NCBI RefSeq assembly: GCF_011193355.1
Contig: NZ_CP049780.1
Location: forward strand, 3,547,085-3,611,084
Direction of reading: 5' to 3'
Length of the DNA: 64,000 nucleotides
From: Streptomyces sp. JB150
Lineage (GTDB): Bacteria > Actinomycetota > Actinomycetes > Streptomycetales > Streptomycetaceae
Shown: piece by piece, positions 17,694 through 27,900 of the stretch
Layout of the letters: each line of letters begins with the position of its first letter
Position numbering within the stretch: the first letter of the stretch is position 1
Notes under the pieces: model-generated
Told to the model about the DNA's origin: nothing
The model's database searches: none
Seen by the model: the letters and a program-made list of their open reading frames with translations, nothing else
Position numbers and translations under genes: made by a program

Positions 17694-19196
17694 CTACGAA
17701 TCGGCGGTTTCCGTCACGGCGGGCCGGTCCGCCGCCGTACGCAGGAACCAGTGCCGGGCTGAGAACGCCCACCAGCTCGCGGCGAAGCCCAGCACCACCA
17801 GCACGGCGACCGGCGCGTAGTTGAAGGTCTCGGGGGTGACCGGCGACACCTGCGGCAGCATGAACAGGACGGTGATCACGCCGACCCAGCCGACCGCCAC
17901 CACCCCGACCGCGCGCGACCAGCGCCCCAGGTGCCAGGGCCCGCGTTCGAACGCGTCGCCCTTGCGCAGCCGCAGCAGGGTGGGGATGGCGTAGGCGATG
18001 TAGAGCCCGATCACGGCGATCGAGGTCACCGCGGCGTACGCCGTGACGTTGATCAGATACGGCAGCCCGAGCGCCAGCGCGCCGCCCGCCGCCAGCCAGA
18101 CCGCCGCGACCGGCGTCCGGGTGCGCGGGCTGACCGTGTGCCAGACGCGGGAGAAGGGCAGCGCGCCGTCGCGGGAGAAGGCGTAGATCATGCGGCTGTT
18201 CGCGGTGACCGACGCCATGCCGCAGAAGAGCTGCGCCCCGATCACCACGAGCAGCAGCAGCTTGCCCGCGGTCACGCCGAGGGCGTCGAGCAGGATCTGC
18301 GCGGGCGGCGCGCCGGTCGGGGAGGTGAGGGCGCCCTCGTAGGACTGGATGGCGAAGGTGAAACCGAGCAGGAGGACGAAGCCGGCGACCCAGGAGGTCC
18401 AGATCGACCGGACGATGCCCTTCGGCCCGGCCGTCGACGCGTCGTGCGTCTCCTCGGTCATGTGGGCGGAGGCGTCGTAGCCGGTGAAGGTGTACTGCGC
18501 CATCAGCAGCCCCAGCAGCACGACGTACGCCCCGCTGCCCCAGCCGGTGTTGTTGACGAACTCGCCGAAGACGAAGGAGGCGGGCTGGTGACGGTCCGGC
18601 ACCAGGGCCAGCGCGCCGACGATCACCGCCACGCCGAGCACGTGCCACCACACGCTGACGCTGTTGAGGAGGGCGACGATCCGCACGCCGAAGGTGTTCA
18701 GCAGGCCGTGCAGCAGCAGGATCGCCGCGAAGAGGAGGATCGTACGGCCGGGGGTGACCTCCCAGCCGAACTCCAGGTTCAGATAGGCGCCGAGGAAGGA
18801 CGCCGCCCCGAAGTCGATCCCGGCGGTCACGGCGACCTGCCCCAGCACGTTGAACCAGCCCGTGAACCAGGCCCACGCCGCCGCGCTGCGCGCCGGGGCC
18901 AGCCGGTGCGCCCAGAAGTACAGTCCCGCCGAGGTCGGGTACGCGGAGCAGATCTCCGCCATCGCCAGGCCGACGAACAGGGTCATCAGGCCCACGGCCA
19001 CCCAGCCCCAGGTCATCACGGCGGGGCCGCCGGTGTTCAACCCGAACAGGTAGAGCGTCAGGCAGCCCGAGAGCACCGAGATGATGGTGAAGGAGACCGC
19101 GTAGTTGGAGAACGCCGACATGCGGCGGGCGAGAACCTGCGTGTAGCCGAGCTGGGCCAGCCGCTCTTCGTCCGACACCCTCGCGTTGTTTGTCAT
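17694..19196 (-). CDS. APC-superfamily amino-acid permease
   Basis: 500 residues and about twelve hydrophobic segments. The sequence FTGYDASAHMTEET and the N-terminal ARRMSAFSNYAVSFTIISVL are typical of the amino acid/choline/GABA permease subgroup. The substrate cannot be read. ATG 19196 is preceded by a G-run (CTGGGGG) and gives the usual short cytoplasmic N-terminus; the frame remains open upstream but without a membrane-protein character. It is downstream of the helicase gene but separated by a strong terminator, so it is likely transcribed separately. Confidence 0.88.
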   Translation of the reverse strand: MTNNARVSDEERLAQLGYTQVLARRMSAFSNYAVSFTIISVLSGCLTLYLFGLNTGGPAVMTWGWVAVGLMTLFVGLAMAEICSAYPTSAGLYFWAHRLAPARSAAAWAWFTGWFNVLGQVAVTAGIDFGAASFLGAYLNLEFGWEVTPGRTILLFAAILLLHGLLNTFGVRIVALLNSVSVWWHVLGVAVIVGALALVPDRHQPASFVFGEFVNNTGWGSGAYVVLLGLLMAQYTFTGYDASAHMTEETHDASTAGPKGIVRSIWTSWVAGFVLLLGFTFAIQSYEGALTSPTGAPPAQILLDALGVTAGKLLLLVVIGAQLFCGMASVTANSRMIYAFSRDGALPFSRVWHTVSPRTRTPVAAVWLAAGGALALGLPYLINVTAYAAVTSIAVIGLYIAYAIPTLLRLRKGDAFERGPWHLGRWSRAVGVVAVGWVGVITVLFMLPQVSPVTPETFNYAPVAVLVVLGFAASWWAFSARHWFLRTAADRPAVTETADS

Positions 19197-19249
19197 GCCC
19201 CCAGCGATGCCCACCCCGGATGCGTGACACACGTCACATCTCGGTAGCG

Positions 19250-19287
19250 GAGAGGGCCCGTACGACCGGAGTCGTACGGGCCCTCTC
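19250..19287. terminator. Strong terminator downstream of the DEAD-box helicase
   Basis: A perfect 17-bp stem, GAGAGGGCCCGTACGAC against GTCGTACGGGCCCTCTC, with a CGGA loop. It lies between the helicase stop (19329) and the permease start (19196). Confidence 0.88.
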
Positions 19288-19328
19288 ACGGCCGGCCGCC
19301 GCACGGGCGGCCGGCGTCAGCTGCTGTG

Positions 19329-21335
19329 TCAGCCGTTGCGCTTCCAGCGCGGCTTGTCCTCGCGGCGGCCGAAGGAGCCACCGGCGCGGTGGTCGTCACG
19401 ACGGCCGTACGGGCGCTCGTGGCCGGCGGAGCGGAAGCCGGGGCGGTCGCCCTGGCGGTCACGGTTGAACGGACGGTCGCTGCCGCGGTGACCGGAGCGG
19501 TCGTCCCGGCGGAAGCCACCGCGCTCGCCGTCCCGGCGCTCGAAGGAGCGGCCACCACGGTCGTCACGGCGCTCGAACCCACGGTCGCGGTTGCGGTCAC
19601 CACGGTCGAAACCACGGTCCCGGTCACGGTCCCGGTCGAACGGACGACGCTCGTCACGCCGCTCGTCACGACGGTCGTCGCGGCGGAAGCCGCCCCGGTC
19701 ACCGCCCCGCTCGCCGTCCCGGCGCTCCACGCGCTCCGCCCGGTCCACGTCCTGCGCCGCCGGCTGCTCCGGCACCACGACGGTCTCGACGCGGGCCTCG
19801 GCGGCCGGCGTCTCGACGACGGCGTTGGCCTCGGCGATCGCGGTCTCCGGGTCCTCGCCCCGCTCCCGCGCCATGCGGGCGACCAGACGGTCGGCCTCCT
19901 CGCGCAGCTCGGCGGCCCGGCGCTGGGCGCGCTCCAGCTGCTTGGCGAGCTGGGCGACCTCACGCTCGGCCTGCTGGGCGGCGTGGCCCGCGGACTCGGC
20001 CTGCACCTCGGTCATGGACCGGGCGCCGGTGATCTCGGCGACCTCGGGGTCGAAGGCGCCGCCGCCCTGGATGATGTGGCGCGAGGCGTCGACGCCCGCG
20101 TCCTCCATCAGGCGGAAGATCTGGCGCCGCTGGTGCGGCAGGGCCAGCGAGACGACGGTGCCGGTACGGCCCGCGCGGGCGGTACGGCCGGCCCGGTGCA
20201 GGTAGTCCTTGTGGTCGCCGGCGGGGTCGACGTTCAGCACGAGGTCGATGCCGTCGACGTGGATGCCGCGCGCGGCGACGTCCGTGGCGACCAGCACGTT
20301 GACGTACCCGTCCTTGAAGTCCGCCAGGGTCCGGGTCCGGGCGCCCTGCGTCATGCCGCCGTGCAGCGCCTCGGCCTTGGCCCCGGCGTCGCGCAGCTGC
20401 TCGGCGACGCGGTCCGCGCCCAGCTGGGTGCGGACGAAGACGATGGTGCGGCCCTTGCGGGAGGCGATCGCGGCGGTGACCGGCGCCTTGTCCTTGGGCT
20501 TCACGATCAGGATGTGGTGCGACATGGTCGTCACCGCGCCCTGCGCCGCGTCCACCTCGTGCAGCACCGGCTCGTTCAGGTAGCGGTCGACGAGCGTCTT
20601 GATCTCGTTCTCCATCGTGGCGGAGAAGAGCATGCGCTGGCCGCCGGCCGGCACCTGGTCGAGCAGTTCGGTGACCTCGGGCAGGAAGCCCAGGTCGGAC
20701 ATCTGGTCGGCCTCGTCGAGGACGGAGATCTGCACGTCCTCCAGCGAGCAGGCGCCGCGGTTGATGATGTCGCGCAGCCGGCCCGGGGTGGCGACGAGGA
20801 TGTCGACGCCCTTCTCCAGGGCGTAGATCTGGTTGCCCATGGACGTACCGCCGCAGACGACCTTCATGCGCAGGCCGAGCACGTCGCCGTACGGCTGGAG
20901 GGCGTCGGCGACCTGCATGGCCAGCTCACGCGTGGGGGTGAGGATGACGGCCCGCGGGCGCTTGCGCTCGGTGCGGCCGCCGGCCAGCCGGGCCAGCGTC
21001 GGCAGACCGAAGGAGAGGGTCTTGCCGGAGCCGGTGCGGCCCCGGCCGAGGATGTCCTTGCCGGCCAGGGCGTCCGGGATGGTCGCGGCCTGGATCGGGA
21101 AGGGGGTGACCACACCGTTCTGCGCGAGCTTGCGCACGACGCCCTCGGGGAGACCGAGGTCGGCGAAGGTGATCTCGGGGGTGGTGTCCTCGGCGGACTC
21201 GACGGCCTCGGCGGACTGCGCCGCCTCGGTCGCATCGGTCGCCTCGGTCGCCTCGGTCGGCTGGGCCGCCTCGGCGGCCTCCGTCACGACCTCGTCCTCG
21301 GACACGACGGCATGGTCAGAACTGAAGATGGACAT
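19329..21335 (-). CDS. DEAD-box ATP-dependent RNA helicase with RG-rich tail
   Basis: 668 residues. After an acidic Ala/Glu/Thr-rich N-terminus (about 1-45) come the Q motif and helicase motifs I (GRTGSGKTLSF), Ia (PTRELAMQV), II (DEAD, in VLDEADQMSD), III (SAT) and VI (HRAGRTARAG). The C-terminal ~200 residues are rich in Arg, Gly and Asp (repeats like RRDERRDERR and DRDRDRGFDRG), a common RNA-binding tail in CsdA/DeaD-like proteins. It should act in ribosome assembly or RNA turnover, perhaps cold-linked. ATG 21335 is well placed and begins MSIFSSDHA. Its 5' leader is long. Confidence 0.94.
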   Translation of the reverse strand: MSIFSSDHAVVSEDEVVTEAAEAAQPTEATEATDATEAAQSAEAVESAEDTTPEITFADLGLPEGVVRKLAQNGVVTPFPIQAATIPDALAGKDILGRGRTGSGKTLSFGLPTLARLAGGRTERKRPRAVILTPTRELAMQVADALQPYGDVLGLRMKVVCGGTSMGNQIYALEKGVDILVATPGRLRDIINRGACSLEDVQISVLDEADQMSDLGFLPEVTELLDQVPAGGQRMLFSATMENEIKTLVDRYLNEPVLHEVDAAQGAVTTMSHHILIVKPKDKAPVTAAIASRKGRTIVFVRTQLGADRVAEQLRDAGAKAEALHGGMTQGARTRTLADFKDGYVNVLVATDVAARGIHVDGIDLVLNVDPAGDHKDYLHRAGRTARAGRTGTVVSLALPHQRRQIFRLMEDAGVDASRHIIQGGGAFDPEVAEITGARSMTEVQAESAGHAAQQAEREVAQLAKQLERAQRRAAELREEADRLVARMARERGEDPETAIAEANAVVETPAAEARVETVVVPEQPAAQDVDRAERVERRDGERGGDRGGFRRDDRRDERRDERRPFDRDRDRDRGFDRGDRNRDRGFERRDDRGGRSFERRDGERGGFRRDDRSGHRGSDRPFNRDRQGDRPGFRSAGHERPYGRRDDHRAGGSFGRREDKPRWKRNG

Positions 21336-21666
21336 ACGTCTGCGAAACCTTCCGGAGTCTCATCGGCACGCGCCCGTCAACTCCGTGTTTCGCACACGAC
21401 CGCCTCGATGCGGTCCGCCACGGCAAAGGAGAGTACGCGCCACACGGCGCTCTCTGCGTTGGCGCCGGGCAAATGGGATCAAACGATCTACCACCATACG
21501 CACTCCTCACCCCCGAAGGCAAACCGCGAGCCCAGAGGCGTGCGCCACACCCACCACCCGGCCACCCGGCCACCCGGAGGACGCCCGGCACCCACCGCCG
21601 CGCAGAGCACCCGCCGTCGTCGCGCACCGCACCCGCCGCCGATGCCCCAGGTCACGCCGCACCCTC
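21336..21666 (-). other. Leader and promoter region of the helicase gene
   Basis: 331 bp without a gene. A locally less GC-rich stretch around 21470-21510 contains GATCAAACGATC and, on the minus strand, TAGATC/TTTGAT-like -10 candidates. A promoter there would leave a leader of about 130 nt, similar to leaders of cold-responsive helicase genes; no specific element was recognised. Confidence 0.35.
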
Positions 21667-22221
21667 CTACGCCGGTGCCCCCGCCTCCGGCGCCGGCTCG
21701 CGGTCCGCCAGCTGCGGTCCCGGTTCCGGGTGCGCGGAGGAGGACGGCTCCGCGACCGTGGGCTCCGGGGAGGACGGCGGTTCCGGTGACGGCGCGGGCG
21801 GCTCGGGCGCCGGCGTGGTGCGGGTGGGCGTCGGCTGGTCCGGCGTGGGCCTCGGGCCGCCGCCCCCGGGCTTGGCGGTCTGCCCGGGTCGGGGCGGCGG
21901 CGAGGCGGACGCGCCGCCGCGAGCCGGCGCGGAGGCCGACGGCGCCGCCGACGCACCCGCCCCGTCGTCGCCCCGCTTGCCCTTCTTCTTGCCCTTGCCC
22001 TTGCCGTCGGCGCGCTCGGCGTCCCCGGCCGCCACGCCCTGGTACCCGGCGCCGCCGGAGACCGCCGGGCCCCCGTCGGCTGCCTCGCCGCCCCCGGACC
22101 CGGCCGAGTGGGACGGCCTGGCCCGGCCTGCGTCGCCGTCACCCACGCTCATGCAGCCGGTGGCGGCGGCGACGGCCACGACGGTGGCGGCCAGGCGGAC
22201 GGGTACGTACAAGGGGCGCAC
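21667..22221 (-). CDS. Low-complexity secreted lipoprotein
   Basis: 184 residues. The N-terminal signal peptide RLAATVVAVAAATGC ends in a lipobox-like Cys at about residue 23. The remainder is low-complexity: Gly/Ala/Asp-rich, then a Lys cluster KGKGKKKGKR, then a Pro/Ser/Thr-rich tail. No folded domain is apparent. It is likely anchored to the outer membrane face with a wall-spanning tail. The start is GTG 22221. It is flanked by the minimal zincin gene, 149 bp away on the same strand. Confidence 0.65.
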   Translation of the reverse strand: MRPLYVPVRLAATVVAVAAATGCMSVGDGDAGRARPSHSAGSGGGEAADGGPAVSGGAGYQGVAAGDAERADGKGKGKKKGKRGDDGAGASAAPSASAPARGGASASPPPRPGQTAKPGGGGPRPTPDQPTPTRTTPAPEPPAPSPEPPSSPEPTVAEPSSSAHPEPGPQLADREPAPEAGAPA

Positions 22222-22369
22222 GAGCAGCCACCTCCGGGGGCCGGTGAAGAGTCAATGTGCCCAACTCCCGCCGCCCGCAAGAGGACACGCGCGGACCGCC
22301 GCGGAACCACCGAATCGTGCGGCGCTCAGCCGCGGCACCGGCCCGCGGCGCCCATGGCCCGCGCCCCGC

Positions 22370-22720
22370 TCACCCGTACCCCAGCGCGTGCAGCCGGGCG
22401 TCGTCGATCCCGAAGTGGTGGGCGATCTCGTGCACCACGGTGATCTCGGTCTCCGCGACGACGTCCTCCCGGCTCTCGCAGATCCGCAGCGTGGGACCCC
22501 GGTAGATGGTGATCCGGTCCGGCAGCACCCCGGCGTACCACTCGCCGCGCTCGGTCAGCGGAGTCCCCTCGTAGAGCCCGAGCAGCTCGGGATCGTCGGC
22601 GGGCGGTTCGTCCTCGACGAACACCGCGACGTTGTCCATCAGCCGCGTCAGCTCCGGCGGGATCCGGTCCAGCGCCTCGGCGACCAGTTCCTCGAACTCC
22701 TCGCGCGTCATCTCCAGCAC
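22370..22720 (-). CDS. Minimal zinc metallopeptidase (zincin fold, metallopeptidase family)
   Basis: 116 residues. The C-terminal HEIAHHFGIDD is the HExxHxxGxxD zinc motif of the small zincin-like metallopeptidase family. The protein has no signal peptide. Family members of this length are cytoplasmic and of unclear substrate. The start is taken as GTG 22720 (reading VLEMTREEFEEL); the internal ATG 22711 would leave no room for a ribosome site. It diverges from the metallophosphoesterase gene. Confidence 0.85.
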   Translation of the reverse strand: MLEMTREEFEELVAEALDRIPPELTRLMDNVAVFVEDEPPADDPELLGLYEGTPLTERGEWYAGVLPDRITIYRGPTLRICESREDVVAETEITVVHEIAHHFGIDDARLHALGYG

Positions 22721-22849
22721 AGGCCCATTGTCCGGCACGCCCCCGCCGTACGAGAGGCCCCGGCGCGCGAGAGACCTTGGCGCGCGCGAGGCCCCGCCGC
22801 CGATTCGGTGCACCGCATAGCCACCGGCGGACCTGGGCACAAGGCCCCA

Positions 22850-24451
22850 ATGGCCCGCGTCCTCGCCGCAGTCCTGAACGCCCGGAACCGAATGCGCACG
22901 TCGTCCCACACCCGAACCCCCAGCCCCTCGCCCGGACAGCCCTCGCCCGAACTCGCCGGCCGGTCCCGCCCCTGGGCCCGCGCCCTCGGCCTGGTCGCGG
23001 TCGTCCTGTTCGGCGGCTGGCTGGGACTGCTGGCCGTCGGGCAGGTACGGGTCCCGGTCGGGCCGATGGACACGACGATGACCCTGCGCCCCTCCTTCAC
23101 CGGCGGCACGAAGATCAACGTCTCGCCGCTGGGCGCCCTGCACCTGGACAGCCACATCGCCCCGGTCCGCCTGGACGTCAACGTCGACCAGCTCGACCCG
23201 GTCCGCTCCCAGGCCCTGGTCGACCACCCCGAACGCATCTCCGGCCTCCAGGACGAGATCACCCGCGACGTGGGCGACGGCACCCTCGACCTGGCCGTCC
23301 GCTCCGGCGTCGCCGTGGTCGCCGGAGCCACCGCCCTCGGACTCGCCGTCTACCGCCGCCCGCGCCGCGCCCTGGCCGCCGGCGGCCTCGCCCTGACGCT
23401 GCTCGCCGCGTCCGGCGTGACGGCGTGGGCGACCTGGAACCCGAAGTCGGTCCTGGAACCCCGCTTCTCCGGACTGCTCAGCTCCGCGCCCTCCCTGGTC
23501 GGCGACGCCCGCAGCATCGTCACGGAATTCGACGTCTACCAGAAGGAGTTGGCGCGCCTGGTGACGAACGTGACCAAGCTGTACGACGCCACCTCGACGC
23601 TCCCCGCCTACGCGCCCGACCCGACCACCATCCGCGTCCTGCACGTCTCGGACATCCACCTCAACCCGGCGAGCTGGAAGATCATCGCGTCGCTGGTGGA
23701 GCAGTACGAGGTGAACGTCATCGTGGACTCCGGCGACACGATGGACCACGGCACGGCGGCGGAGAACGGCTTCCTCGACCCCATCGAGGATCTGGGCGCC
23801 CCCTACGTCTGGGTCCGCGGCAACCACGACTCCCGGCTCACCCAGCGCTATCTGGAGGGCCTGGACAACGTCCACGTCCTCGACGACGGCCGCGCGGTGT
23901 CCGTCGCCGGACTGCGGTTCGCCGGCATCGGCGATCCCCAGTTCACCCCCGACCGGGCCGCCAAGCCGGGCGCCGAGCAATCCCAGGAGCTGGCGGGCGC
24001 CCGCCTGGCCTCGGCGCTGCGCGACCAGCGGGCGGCCGGCACACCGGTGGACGTCGCCATCGCCCACGAACCGGCGGCGGCCCGCCAGACGGACGGCGAG
24101 GTCCCGCTGGTGCTGGCCGGCCATGTCCACCACCAGCAGACGGAGGTCATGAAGTACGGCACCCGGCTGCGCGTCGAGGGCTCGACGGGCGGCAGCGGAC
24201 TGCGCGCGGTGGAGGGGAAGTACCCGGACCCGATCGAGGCGTCGATCCTCTACTTCGACCGCGACACCCGCCGCCTCCAGGCCTGGGACGCCATCCGGCT
24301 GGGCGGCCTCGGCCAGACGACGGCGGAGGTCAGCCGCCATCTCGTGGAGGAGAACACCCCGGGCGCGTCCCCGTCCCCGACCGGCTCGGCCACCGGCTCC
24401 CCGACCGGCCCGGGCACCCCGCCGTCCGCCTCCCGGCGCCCCTCTCCGTAA
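22850..24451 (+). CDS. Membrane-anchored metallophosphoesterase
   Basis: 533 residues. A hydrophobic N-terminal segment (LGLVAVVLFGGWLGLLAVG) is followed by an outer region and then two further hydrophobic segments (SGVAVVAGATALGLAVY and ALAAGGLALTLLAASGV). The C-terminal half is a calcineurin-like phosphoesterase with the metal motifs VSDIHLN, DSGDTMDHG, RGNHD, and GHVHHQ. It probably faces the cytoplasm or outside depending on topology; the substrate is unknown. ATG 22850 has AAGG six bases upstream; ATG 22892 is an alternative start. The C-terminal tail is Ser/Thr/Pro-rich and disordered. Confidence 0.86.
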   Translation: MARVLAAVLNARNRMRTSSHTRTPSPSPGQPSPELAGRSRPWARALGLVAVVLFGGWLGLLAVGQVRVPVGPMDTTMTLRPSFTGGTKINVSPLGALHLDSHIAPVRLDVNVDQLDPVRSQALVDHPERISGLQDEITRDVGDGTLDLAVRSGVAVVAGATALGLAVYRRPRRALAAGGLALTLLAASGVTAWATWNPKSVLEPRFSGLLSSAPSLVGDARSIVTEFDVYQKELARLVTNVTKLYDATSTLPAYAPDPTTIRVLHVSDIHLNPASWKIIASLVEQYEVNVIVDSGDTMDHGTAAENGFLDPIEDLGAPYVWVRGNHDSRLTQRYLEGLDNVHVLDDGRAVSVAGLRFAGIGDPQFTPDRAAKPGAEQSQELAGARLASALRDQRAAGTPVDVAIAHEPAAARQTDGEVPLVLAGHVHHQQTEVMKYGTRLRVEGSTGGSGLRAVEGKYPDPIEASILYFDRDTRRLQAWDAIRLGGLGQTTAEVSRHLVEENTPGASPSPTGSATGSPTGPGTPPSASRRPSP

Positions 24452-24457
24452 ACCGTT

Positions 24458-24487
24458 TTGGCGATCTCTCCCGCCATCCCATATGCT
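24458..24487 (+). promoter_or_regulatory. Putative promoter of the tRNA-Glu cluster
   Basis: TTGGCG (24458-24463), an 18-bp spacer, TATGCT (24482-24487). It lies 44 bp before tRNA-Glu and could serve the Glu, Asp and Phe tRNAs. Confidence 0.6.
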
Positions 24488-24531
24488 TCTCACGTCCCCG
24501 ACGCGCTGAGAAGCGCCCAGGCGGGCCGATA

Positions 24532-24604
24532 GCCCTCATCGTCTAGCGGCCTAGGACGCCGCCCTTTCAAGGCGGTAGCACGGGTTCGAATCCCGTTGGG
24601 GGCA
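24532..24604 (+). tRNA. tRNA-Glu (TTC)
   Basis: 73 nt. Anticodon loop CTTTCAA, T-loop TTCGAAT. The acceptor pairs GCCCTCA with TGGGGGC (one T-G pair). CCA not encoded. Confidence 0.96.
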
Positions 24605-24656
24605 CGCAGTACGGTGTGCGACACTTGCGTAGTCGGTTCGCACACAACCCACACCT

Positions 24657-24731
24657 GGTCCTGTGGAGCAGTTTGGAGTGCTCGCCACCCTGTCAAGGTG
24701 GAGGCCGCGGGTTCAAATCCCGTCAGGACCG
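24657..24731 (+). tRNA. tRNA-Asp (GTC), copy 1
   Basis: 75 nt. Anticodon loop CTGTCAA. The acceptor pairs GGTCCTG with CAGGACC. Identical to the copy at 28987-29061. Confidence 0.97.
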
Positions 24732-24742
24732 CTGAGGTTTTC

Positions 24743-24756
24743 GTTTCACGTGAAAC
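24743..24756. promoter_or_regulatory. parS-like ParB-binding site
   Basis: GTTTCACGTGAAAC is a perfect 14-bp palindrome, identical to the core of Streptomyces parS (GTTTCACGTGAAAC). It lies in the 30-bp gap between tRNA-Asp and tRNA-Phe. Streptomyces carry about twenty parS sites spread around oriC, and this locus is estimated (from memory of gene order) to be within a few hundred kilobases of it. No other copy of the 14-mer was noticed in this window. Confidence 0.85.
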
Positions 24757-24761
24757 CTCGT

Positions 24762-24835
24762 GGCTGGGTAGCTCAGTTGGTACGAGCGTCCGCCTGAAAA
24801 GCGGAAGGTCGCCGGTTCGACCCCGGCCCCAGCCA
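24762..24835 (+). tRNA. tRNA-Phe (GAA)
   Basis: 74 nt. Anticodon loop CTGAAAA, T-loop TTCGACC. The acceptor pairs GGCTGGG with CCCAGCC. CCA not encoded. Confidence 0.97.
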
Positions 24836-24840
24836 CAGCA

Positions 24841-24868
24841 AAGGCCCCGATCTTCGGATCGGGGCCTT
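24841..24868 (+). terminator. Terminator after tRNA-Phe
   Basis: AAGGCCCCGATC, loop TTCG, GATCGGGGCCTT: a perfect 12-bp stem with a stable UUCG loop. Confidence 0.88.
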
Positions 24869-24940
24869 GTCGCATGTCCGGTGCCCCCGGGCGATATCCA
24901 CTCGCCAGAGAAATCGGCGGGATGCGATCCTGGACTGCGT

Positions 24941-27900
24941 ATGTCTACGCATCCCGCCCCCGCCCTCGGCTCCCTCGCCTCCCGCCTGACCGAGCTGTCG
25001 CTGCGCGACGCGCACCGGCTCGGGCGCAGGCTCGAAGGGGCACGCAAGATCCGCAAGCCGGAGGCCAGGGCCGCCGTGCTCGCCGAGATCGAGGCGGAGG
25101 TGGCGAAGGCCGAGGACCGGATGGCCGGGCGGCGCCTGCGCGTCCCCGCCGTGACCTACCCCGAGCAGCTGCCGGTCAGCCAGAAGAAGGACGAGATCGC
25201 GGCCGCCATCCGGGATCACCAGGTGGTGATCGTGGCCGGTGAGACCGGGTCCGGCAAGACCACCCAGATCCCCAAGATCTGTCTCGAGCTGGGCCGCGGC
25301 GTGCGCGGCATGATCGGGCACACCCAGCCCCGCCGGATCGCGGCCCGCACGGTCGCCGAGCGGGTGGCCGAGGAGCTGCGGACGCCGCTCGGCGAGGCCG
25401 TCGGCTGGAAGGTCCGCTTCACCGACCAGGTGAACCCGGACGCCACCTTCATCAAGCTGATGACGGACGGCATCCTGCTCGCCGAGATCCAGACCGACCG
25501 CGAGCTGCGCGCCTACGACACGATCATCATCGACGAGGCCCACGAGCGGTCCCTCAACATCGACTTCCTGCTCGGGTATCTCGCGCAGCTGCTGCCGAAG
25601 CGGCCCGACCTCAAGGTCGTCATCACCTCGGCGACCATCGACCCCGAGCGTTTCTCCCGGCACTTCGGCGACGCCCCGATCATCGAGGTCAGCGGCCGGA
25701 CGTATCCGGTGGAGGTGCGCTACCGCCCGCTCCTCGAAGAGGACTCCGACGACGCCGACCGCGACCAGATCACCGCGATCACGGACGCCGTCGAGGAGCT
25801 GATGGCCGAGGGCCAGGGCGACATCCTCGTCTTCCTCTCCGGCGAGCGGGAGATCCGCGACACCGCCGACGCGCTGGAGAAGAAGAAGTACCGGTTCACC
25901 GAGATCCTGCCGCTGTACGCCCGGCTCTCGCACGCCGAGCAGCACCGGGTCTTCCAGCCGCACACCGGCCGCCGGATCGTCCTCGCGACCAACGTCGCGG
26001 AGACGTCCCTGACCGTCCCCGGCATCAAGTACGTCATCGACCCCGGCTTCGCCCGGATCTCCCGCTACAGCCACCGCACCAAGGTCCAGCGGCTGCCCAT
26101 CGAGCCGATCTCGCAGGCCAGCGCCAACCAGCGCAAGGGCCGCTGCGGCCGTACGTCCGACGGCATCTGCATCCGGCTGTACAGCGAGGAGGACTTCCTC
26201 GCCCGCCCGGAGTTCACGGACGCGGAGATCCTGCGCACCAACCTGGCCTCCGTCATCCTGCAGATGACCGCCGCCGGCCTCGGCGACATCGAGAAGTTCC
26301 CCTTCATCGACCCGCCGGACCACCGCAACATCCGCGACGGTGTGCAGCTCCTGCAGGAGCTGGGCGCGCTCGACCCGCAGCAGAAGGACCCGCGCAAACG
26401 GCTCACCGAGACCGGCCGCAAGCTGGCCCAGCTGCCCGTCGACCCGCGCCTGGCCCGCATGGTGCTGGAGGCGGAGCGCAACGGCTGTGTCCGCGAGGTC
26501 ATGGTCATAGCGGCCGCGCTGTCCATCCAGGACCCGCGCGAGCGCCCGGCCGACAAGCAGACCCAGGCCGACCAGATGCACGCCCGCTTCAAGGACGAGA
26601 CCAGCGACTTCCTCGCCTATCTCCACCTGTGGCGGTACATCCGCGAGCAGCAGAAGGAACGGGGCTCCAGCTCCTTCCGCCGCATGTGCAAGCAGGAGTA
26701 CCTGAACTTCCTGCGCATCCGCGAATGGCAGGACATCTACACCCAGCTGCGCACGGTCGCCAAGCAGATGGGCATCCACCTCAACGAGGACGACGCCCCC
26801 GCCGACCGCATCCACGTCTCCCTCCTCGCCGGCCTGCTGTCCCACATCGGGATGAAGGACGTGAAGGACGGCAACAAGAACGAGTACCTGGGCGCGCGCA
26901 ACGCCAAGTTCGCGATCTTCCCCGGCTCGGCCCTGTTCAGGAAGCAGCCGCGTTTCGTGATGTCCGCGGAGCTGGTGGAGACCAGCCGCCTCTGGGCCCG
27001 CGTCAACGCGAAGATCGAACCCGAGTGGGTCGAACCCCTCGCCGGCCACCTCGTCAAGCGCACCTACTCCGAGCCGCACTGGGAGAAGGACCAGGCCGCG
27101 GTCATGGCGTACGAGAAGGTCACGCTGTACGGCGTGCCGATCGTCGCCCAGCGGAAGGTGAACTACGGCCGGATCGACCCGGAGGTCAGCCGCGAGCTGT
27201 TCATCCGCAACGCGCTGGTCGAGGGCGACTGGCGCACCCATCACAAGTTCTTCGCGGACAACCGCAAGCTGCTGAGCGAGGTCGAGGAGCTGGAGCACCG
27301 GGCCCGGCGCCGCGACATCGTCGTGGACGACGAGACCCTGTTCGACTTCTACGACCAGCGGGTCCCCGAACACGTCGTCTCCGGCGCGCACTTCGACTCC
27401 TGGTGGAAGCGCAAGCGGCACGAGCAGCCCGACTTCCTGGACTTCGAACGGGAGATGCTGATCCGGGAGTCGGCGGAGGCGGTCACCAAGGCCGACTACC
27501 CCGACACCTGGCGGCAGGGGCAGCTGAAGTTCCGCGTCACCTACCAGTTCGAGCCGGGCGCGGACGCCGACGGCGTGACCGTGCACATCCCGCTGCAGGT
27601 CCTCAACCAGGTCACCGACGAGGGCTTCGACTGGCAGATCCCGGGTCTGCGGGAGGAGTTGGTGACGGAGCTGATCCGTTCGCTCCCGAAACCGATCCGC
27701 CGCAACTACGTGCCCGCGCCGAACTACGCCAAGGCGTTCCTGGAGAAGGCGGTGCCCCTCCAGGAGCCGCTGACCGTGACGATGGCCCGCGAGCTGAAGC
27801 GGATGGTCGGCGTGCCCTTCGAGGCGGACGACTTCGACTGGTCGAAGGTGCCGGACCACCTGCGCATCACCTTCCGGATCGTCGACGAACGCCGCCGCAA

